Assembly: GCA_000444245.1 (NCBI GenBank)
Contig: ATSW01005221.1
Location: forward strand, 1-22,299
From: Botryllus schlosseri
Taxonomy: Eukaryota > Chordata > Ascidiacea > Stolidobranchia > Styelidae
Direction: 5' to 3'
DNA: 22,299 nt
The number at the start of each line of letters is the position of its first letter. The first letter of the stretch is position 1. Both the position numbers and the translations under genes were made by a program. Of this stretch, positions 17,249 through 22,299 are shown in pieces. Under the pieces are notes generated by a model. It had not been told where the DNA came from. It saw only the letters and a program-made list of their open reading frames with translations, and did no database searches.

Positions 17249-18535
17249 CAGGGCTTTGGAGCCGGAGCCGGAGCCCGGAGCCGGAGCCCCGGAGCAGTGC
17301 ATTTTCACCGGAGCTGGAGCCGGAGCCGGAGCTCTACATAAAATTCAGCCGGAGCCGGAGCTGGAGCCAGTTATTTGAGGAGTAGCTCCGGTTCCGACCT
17401 ATTTCATAAGATGCTATTATATATGCAACAACCACATCTGCTGATTTATCATAATTGAACAGCAGGCCTGAATTTTAATGCCGTGCACAGCAATGGCATA
17501 GAGTAAAGTGCGTTCTAGTGCAACTATGATGTTGTCGTTTGTCGACAATTGACAAGTATTCAGTATGACGTCACAAGCCGGCACGGCGGCACCTATATGT
17601 CTTCGTTGCTACATCGGATGTTACTGACGGCTGACAGACTCTAGATTACTATAGATAACTAACCTATGGGTAGATTAGTAATCTATATAGACCAAGAATG
17701 GCCAACCTTTTCGGCTAAAGGGGCACATGCAATTGACGAACGAGTGCGCGGTCCACTAGCCACGCCAAGCGGGTAAAATTTTCTAAGTTTATAAATAAAC
17801 AAGGTCAATAATATTATTACTTTAGTATGGCGGGTCTGTTGTATACCGCCCGCTAGGCTCAGTTTGCAAGGACACGACTATTCGGCGTCTGGCCACATCG
17901 ATATCGAAGGTCTCCGATAATATGCGACTATCATTTTGTGTCTACATTTCACCGTCGACGATCTTTATGCGAGCGCAAACGCGAAAAGACTTTTTCCCGT
18001 AATTGCGAATACAGTTAGACTCAATCGGGTAAATTAGGCGTTTTTTTCATTTCAGTAGGGGGTAGGCTACCAATCAAGAAATCGTGTGACAATTAAACAC
18101 GCGAAGCGTGAAGAAAAATTTCGCTACTATTTTAGTTTATTGTAGTGTACGACGATTTACTGAAAATGTGACTGTACCCTGAATCTGCCAACGCGTCGGA
18201 ACTGATATTTTAGTCATCAACATCCCAAGTGTCGCAGCCAGAATTGTAATTTTTGGTTGGCATTGCAAGTTCACAATCTGAGCAATTCATTTTCGATAAT
18301 ATAATAGGAAATTAGCTCGCGGGTCACGCAAAACCCTCTCTCTGACCACATTTGGCCCACGGGTTGGCCACCCCTGATATAGACAGGCCCATTCGATAAT
18401 TTCATAGCCGGAGCTGGAGCCGGAGCAGTGGTAATAATGCGGCTCCGGAGCTGGAGCCGGAGCTAATGTATGATAGAAGAGAGCTCCGGAGCCGGAGCTG
18501 GAGCAGTTTAAATTTACGGCTGCTCCAAAGCCCTG
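17249..18535. mobile_element. hAT-like MITE D, nested in element C (1287 bp including E)
   Basis: Perfect 14-bp terminal repeats CAGGGCTTTGGAGC / GCTCCAAAGCCCTG with the 8-bp duplication CCCGTTTC (17241-17248 and 18536-18543). Both ends are filled with GGAGCC/GGAGCT hexamer repeats (17258-17380 and 18408-18515). It has no coding capacity. Without the nested element E it would be about 595 bp. Confidence 0.93.
17693..18376. mobile_element. hAT-like element E, nested in D (684 bp)
   Basis: Left end CAAGAATGGCCAACC and right end GGTTGGCCACCCCTG are imperfect inverted repeats of the common CAGGGGTGGCCAACC type. The flanks carry the exact 8-bp duplication ATATAGAC (17685-17692 and 18377-18384). 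No open frame of note. It is the innermost of three nested hAT insertions. Confidence 0.88.
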
Positions 18536-19054
18536 CCCGTTTCAACGTCGTGTTGTGACGGGTCAAGTCGTATGTCGTGTCCACGTGTGTCAAGTCGCAT
18601 GTCGTGTTCAAGTAGGCCAACTCCAACACAGTTTAGAGAAGGAAGTCAAGCGCATAACCACGGTACATCGCATCACGTATTCACGGACGCATCGAGTAAG
18701 GCACGCTGATATAGTGAGCGGTTATGCCTGCAAACCTGGTCAGTGTTCACGGTATAGCGATCGTTGCGCAAAGCGATCTGCTTTATCGAAATGCACTGCC
18801 GTTTTGACCCACTTAGATATGACTATTACGTATTATGAACTATAAATATGATAAGTGACTTTGGGCCCAGACGAGTAAAATATAGCTGAGAAGAATATAT
18901 CGATATAATGGTTCAATTTAACACCTTTAGCACCTTTTGCAGATTTAGCGCTATTTTTTAGCGCTTTTTTCTCAATATTTAGCGCTATCTAGCGATTTTT
19001 GACACCAGTTTTAGCGATTTTCTTCCATCCGGAGTTGGCAACACTGACCACTAG

Positions 19055-19319
19055 TGGTTGTGCTTTTAGAAGCTATTGTTTATTTATGGCTCTAATGTCA
19101 AATCTGGAACGGAAAACAGAAATTGAGAATACACACTCGCAACAATGAAAATCATACAGCACAATCACAAATTATACTTCAATTTCGTTCTAATCTCTAG
19201 AAGTCGATGCAAGTACTCATCGGTCGCGATGTTTAATTCAGGTTGAATCTCATCAAGACTCCAACGCTGACCTTTGACAGCAAGCAATCGTTTAATGTCA
19301 GTCATGAGCTTTGTGACTG
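19055..19319 (-). other. 3' region of the orphan gene with candidate poly(A) signal
   Basis: Coding-like minus-strand sequence continues here to about 19170 (KRLLAVKGQRWSLDEIQPEL, HRLLEIRTKLKYNL). AATAAA on the minus strand (19079-19084) is a candidate polyadenylation signal for the gene starting at 20048. Nothing else is recognised. Confidence 0.4.
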
Positions 19320-20048
19320 TCAAATTTTTTTCTCCGTCAATGAGTCAACATAACATAGTATTGAACCTAAATGCGGCTTAACAACATCAATAGTCTGAAG
19401 GTGGGTGACCATCTTGTCAACTGTGTGTTGACATAGTTTTTCTTCTTGCTTCTTCTTACCCTTCGTATGGTCGTCGTCTTTTAAAACACCCACGGTTTTC
19501 GATTTCACAGGTTTCTTGCCAGCCTTCTGTCTGGGTTCAGTGCGACTCGAATTTTTCAATTTCGCATTATAAAGCTGTTTAGCCGGCGGTATGCCTACCT
19601 CCACCGTTGTCGATATGGTTCTTTTTCGAGTCGGCTTGTTGGTTGATACAGATTTAGGAGTATCAGCCACTGATAGCGACTCCGCGGAGCGTGGTAGTGT
19701 CACCCCAGAAGTCGACGGTTTCTCAGGATTCGGTAATTCGGTGCTAACAGCTGTCGCATCGGTCGGTACACACGGCGTCGTCACCAAGTTCGTGAGGTCA
19801 TTAATCGCGCTTTCTCTAGGTAGTTGACCCGACTTCAGGCACGCCTGGTACGCTATATCTGTATGGTTTGGTTGCATTTCGATCGTTGTCGTAGGGTCGC
19901 GTTCTGCGGATTCAACTCTTAAAGCAGGTGTCATCAGATCACCAGGATTAATCGCATCACAGATATCCGCATTCTCTTCAAATTGCGATTCGAATACATT
20001 TGGTTGATAACCGACTTTATCAAGATTATCTATCTGAGCCTCGACCAT
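19320..20048 (-). CDS. Orphan Ser/Thr/Lys-rich acidic-to-basic protein at the right end of the Polinton
   Basis: 242 residues, family not recognised. The N-terminal third is acidic (QFEENADICDAINPGDL) and the middle is rich in Ser, Thr and Pro (STELPNPEKPSTSGVTLPRS). A basic stretch of nuclear-localisation type follows (KPTRKRT, GKKPVKSKTVG, KGKKKQEEK). The last third is helical (LCQHTVDKMVTHLQTIDVVK). The order resembles disordered viral regulatory or transactivating proteins, which occupy this position next to the TIR in related elements, but no known motif such as LxCxE is present. TATAAATAGAC on the minus strand at 20127-20137 is a likely promoter, with plus-strand genes diverging from the same 213-base gap. 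A role in early gene control is inference. Confidence 0.5.
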   Translation of the reverse strand: MVEAQIDNLDKVGYQPNVFESQFEENADICDAINPGDLMTPALRVESAERDPTTTIEMQPNHTDIAYQACLKSGQLPRESAINDLTNLVTTPCVPTDATAVSTELPNPEKPSTSGVTLPRSAESLSVADTPKSVSTNKPTRKRTISTTVEVGIPPAKQLYNAKLKNSSRTEPRQKAGKKPVKSKTVGVLKDDDHTKGKKKQEEKLCQHTVDKMVTHLQTIDVVKPHLGSILCYVDSLTEKKI

Positions 20049-20261
20049 TGTATAATAATTAATCTAACTGCTCCAATCAACGTTTATGTCTGCGACAGCG
20101 AAGTATAACATCCGAATCGTGGCGATGTCTATTTATAGATTCAATTTTCACATGCTTACACAGACCCCTTCTTTCTAGGTGATCGACCGGTATATTTCAC
20201 CATTTTAACACCTCGTGGTGTCATGGTTTACTTTTTCAGTTGATAGTTACATATACTCGTT
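20049..20261. promoter_or_regulatory. Divergent intergenic promoter region
   Basis: A 213-base gap between the minus-strand gene starting at 20048 and the plus-strand gene starting at 20262. It contains the minus-strand TATA-like box TATAAATAG at 20129-20137 and a short palindrome ACACC-TCGT-GGTGT at 20208-20221. It separates the two transcription units of the element. Confidence 0.45.
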
Positions 20262-20637
20262 ATGGCAACTAGTGCGATTATTGAGAATTACCTTCTGTAT
20301 TATCATAACTTAACAACCCCCACCTTGAGTGAAACGGAAAAATTCATCCTCAGAGTACTAGATTTCTATGTACATGGTCAAAACGTGAACTGTGTTCGAA
20401 AGTGTGATTTCGCCGCATTGGTTGTGTGATTTCACCGCATTGGTTAACTCGATTCGACCATACGGTGTCGATTGGAACGGGGTTTGTAGTGTCATAAGCA
20501 TTGCGGCGATGAAAAGCGACATTCATTCGATTGCGTTGTACAGAGATTTAACAACAGACATCTTGAATACTCACTACAGTACATTGATAAGTGACTGGGT
20601 AAGAAGAAAATTCATTCGTGTCATTTGTCACTTGTGA
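20262..20637 (+). pseudogene. Bcl-2-like apoptosis regulator carried by the Polinton (broken)
   Basis: The N-terminal segment TSAIIENYLLYYHNL (about 20268-20312) resembles the first helix (BH4) of Bcl-2 proteins. A second helix ETEKFILRVLDFYVHG could hold the BH3-equivalent. In the C-terminal part GVDWNGVCSVISIAA (about 20464-20508) matches the BH1 pattern (G-x-N/D-W-G/N-x-V followed by a hydrophobic helix), and STLISDWVRR (about 20578-20606) falls where BH2 (a W-containing helix) is expected. Total length of about 125 residues fits small viral Bcl-2 homologues. Such proteins bind pro-apoptotic partners at mitochondria and delay death of infected cells; adenovirus E1B-19K has the same role. 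The gene is on the plus strand by the right TIR, where accessory genes lie. The copy is broken. The alternative is an unrelated helical protein. Confidence 0.5.
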
Positions 20638-20741
20638 ATGGTGTAATTTCCTACAGAATTCCTGTAAAGTCTACTTCAAACCAAGTCTATTCACGCGGAT
20701 TATCAGTGCTATACAAAGCTTGTTAATCTGTTTTATAACAC

Positions 20742-21404
20742 ATGGCTAATTCTATAAATGACGATTGCTTTGCTGATGACTCTCACTTTACCAACGATAT
20801 GACATCGAACAGCGTCAACAGTATGCAAGTCGGAGCAACTTCAAATTTTCACGTCGGTGTCAAATTCGTTTCATCACCCAAAAGAGGCGACGTTAGTCAA
20901 TATCTCAAAAGGTATATTCATCGATGGTAATAATGAAGAGATATCTTTCACATGTTTCAATCATGAATTGTTCATGAACATTGAGAAAGCATTCACCAAA
21001 CGAAAAAAACTGATGGTCAAATCCGGTTGGGTCCAAATTGATAAATTTAATTGAAAACCTACTGTATTACTGGGTCGGGCTTCGTCGGTAACCCCGCATG
21101 GAAAATCGAGACATACGACTGAAGAATACCCATTGTTGACCTGTGAATCGGTATACGGGAATAAAGATGAATACGTCTCGATCGCCGCTACGTGTGTTTC
21201 TCGAGAGGAGAAGACTCTGGCACTGGGAAGGAGTTGAAATTATATAGTTTTACATCGAAAGATGACACTGGAGAGGTGATGTTGGATCAATGGACCAAAG
21301 CCTCGCTCGTACCCGGGAAGAAATATCAACTCACTCGTGTTAAAAACTGTGTCGGCAGATTGAAAATAGATCAGTTAACTAGACTTGTCGAATTGAAAGA
21401 ATAG
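20742..21404 (+). pseudogene. OB-fold protein resembling a single-strand DNA-binding protein (broken)
   Basis: A coding region of about 220 codons with a polar N-terminus (MANSINDDCFADDSHFTNDM) and a C-terminal half with an OB-fold strand pattern. DEYVSIAATCVSREEKTL is followed by GKELKLYSFTSKDDTGEVML, DQWTKASLVPGKKYQLTRVK and a closing NCVGRLKIDQLTRLVELKE. The order 'basic strand, D-D/T-G, hydrophobic-x-x-W, G-x-x-Y, final beta pair' is that of RPA-like and viral single-strand DNA-binding proteins. In a protein-primed replicon such a protein would coat the displaced strand. It is the last plus-strand gene before the right TIR, 104 bases after the Bcl-2-like gene. The copy is broken. Assignment rests on strand pattern, not on a diagnostic motif. 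Confidence 0.5.
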
Positions 21405-21542
21405 TTTGCATATTTGTATATCACAATACAATATTTCATTTCGAGTAAAATGCTTGATCTATGTGATTCGATAACTGGGTTAGCGCGGTGTAGCTCTACT
21501 GATCGAGGTGCAAAAATTGTGGTATCGCGATGAAGTTGCGAC
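21405..21542. other. Spacer between last plus-strand gene and right TIR
   Basis: A 138-base A/T-rich stretch with no recognisable gene. There is no exact AATAAA on the plus strand. Confidence 0.5.
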
Positions 21543-22299
21543 TGTGAACAGCAGACTATTCTGTAGGTGCGAGACAGCGGTATGGAAGGTGTGAATAATC
21601 CGATCTGAAAGTATTATTCAGGTTACGTACGAATCAATAGCGAGGAAAGACTTGAGTTAGAACACGATCGGTCCTTTGTCATGCCTGAACCACGGCGTCT
21701 TCGTGTAGAACCGTGTGAGCGATCCCTATACTGTAACGTTATCATATTGCGTCTATATCAGTTACGTTACCATATCACCGCGGCTATAAGAATAACGATA
21801 TATCAAAGTCGCAATCACCGTAAACGTCGGGATCAACTCGAATCGGGCATATATATTAATTTGTAATATACCCATTAACAAAGGTTCATTCACGTGACTA
21901 TTTACTTGATACATATTCACCACGAAGTACGACATACCAACAACGAAGCCGCGTGCGACCGCACCCTATACTGAAAAGGGTTACCGTGCGACCACAAGAC
22001 GCAATAGCCGCGTGCGACCGATCCCTATGTTGAAAAGGGTTACCGTGCGGCCACAAGACGCAATAGCCGCGTGCGACCGATCCCTATGTTGAAAAGGGTT
22101 ACCGTGCGACCACAAGACACAATAGCCGCATGCGGCCGAGAGGGGGTCAAAAAGGGCGGTCGTGCGAACACGGATTTTCGAAGCCGCGTGCGACTGCAGC
22201 CTATACCCGAAAAGGTAACCATGCCACCGCAGCCATAAGACGCAATAGCCGCGTGCCACCCCCGCCATAAGACATAAGAGCCGCGTGCCACCCCCGCCA
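21543..22299 (-). repeat. Right terminal inverted repeat of the Polinton (continues past window)
   Basis: Reverse complement of 589-1360, beginning inward at TGTGAACAGCAG. Its outermost part lies outside the window, so the right terminus and its target duplication cannot be seen. It carries one copy of the 20-bp unit duplicated in the left TIR and a few small length differences. Confidence 0.92.
21962..22138 (-). repeat. Three tandem 59-bp subterminal repeats in right TIR
   Basis: Units at 21962-22020, 22021-22079 and 22080-22138, inverted copies of those at 750-926, with the same GCACGCGGCT core. More diverged units continue to the window end. Only three of the repeat-region positions I compared differ from the left copy. 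Confidence 0.88.

Larger units (their letters stand above)
16521..19046. mobile_element. hAT element C, inserted upstream of the polymerase (2526 bp, non-autonomous)
   Basis: Terminal repeats CAGTGTTGCCAA / TTGGCAACACTG with the exact 8-bp duplication ACCACTAG on both sides (16513-16520 and 19047-19054). Both subterminal regions (16530-16665 and 18940-19022) are dense in TTTAGCG(A/C)TTTTT motifs, which lie in the same orientation at both ends instead of inverted. No transposase is recognisable. Element D sits inside it; without D and its target duplication C would be about 1230 bp. The remaining interior (16690-17240 and 18544-18930) holds an imperfect inverted repeat and short repeats but no convincing gene. 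Confidence 0.93.
512..22299. mobile_element. Polinton/Maverick (adintovirus-like) element, broken, right end outside window
   Basis: A large self-synthesising DNA element bounded by inverted repeats of more than 750 bp (left about 512-1360, right 21543 to beyond 22299). It encodes the diagnostic Polinton set: protein-primed DNA polymerase B, chromodomain integrase, packaging ATPase, adenain-type protease, major capsid protein and penton-like proteins. The adenovirus-like late genes and a Bcl-2-like gene point to the adintovirus-like subgroup. The left terminus is uncertain: the TIR alignment is secure from about 589, TIR-like repeats start near 530, and an AGT at 512 could be the true end. 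Three hAT elements are inserted directly and two more nest inside one of them. By eye the TIRs differ at about 2% of positions. The element is broken, with roughly ten coding interruptions besides the insertions, while several genes look whole. Confidence 0.93.

Noticed and set aside
18402-18845. Frames of 75-96 residues around the right end of MITE D
   Set aside because: Made up largely of GGAGCC hexamers and short repeats; no family similarity beyond a vague cysteine pattern.
21471-21515. A stretch near GGGTTAGCGCGGTGTAGCTC considered as a tRNA fragment
   Set aside because: It does not form the acceptor and anticodon arms and lacks a proper T-loop sequence.

Overview
The window is almost entirely one eukaryotic mobile element: a Polinton/Maverick of the adintovirus-like type, inserted in metazoan DNA. 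The evidence is a set of genes that occur together only in this class: a protein-primed family B DNA polymerase, a retrovirus-like integrase with a C-terminal chromodomain, an FtsK/HerA-type packaging ATPase, an adenovirus-type cysteine protease, a double-jelly-roll major capsid protein and penton-like minor capsid proteins. Long terminal inverted repeats (TIRs) flank the set. No host gene is visible, so the host cannot be named; the abundance of hAT transposons and the 63-64 nt candidate introns suggest an invertebrate animal, but that is inference.

Layout. Positions 1-511 are flanking DNA with remnants of hAT-type ends. About 512-1360 is the left TIR, with 59-bp tandem repeats in its outer half. 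Positions 1361-20048 carry genes on the minus strand, in transcription order: an orphan Ser/Thr/Lys-rich protein, a cluster of mini-exons, the polymerase, two unrecognised small genes (the second with a candidate intron), the packaging ATPase, a small basic protein, another small conserved protein, the integrase, a one-pass membrane protein, three penton-like paralogues, a basic core/pVI-like protein, the major capsid protein and the protease. Positions 20262-21404 carry two plus-strand genes: a Bcl-2-like protein and an OB-fold protein resembling a single-strand DNA-binding protein. The right TIR runs from 21543 past the window end.

The element is a fossil. Several genes look whole (protease, small basic protein, membrane protein, main penton-like protein), but others are broken, with of the order of ten coding interruptions besides transposon insertions. 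Three hAT elements sit directly in it, in the capsid gene, in the integrase and upstream of the polymerase, each with an exact 8-bp target duplication. The third contains a second hAT, which contains a third, so there are four nesting levels including the Polinton. The two TIRs differ at roughly 2% of compared positions by eye, so the insertion is fairly recent although it has already collected five transposons.

How the genes would have worked together: polymerase and OB-fold protein copy the linear genome from protein-bound TIR ends, integrase inserts it, capsid, penton-like and core proteins form the particle, ATPase fills it, protease matures it, and the Bcl-2-like protein would delay host cell death. 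The least expected features are the Bcl-2-like gene, the mini-exon cluster, and the placement of three start codons directly after splice-acceptor-like sequences.
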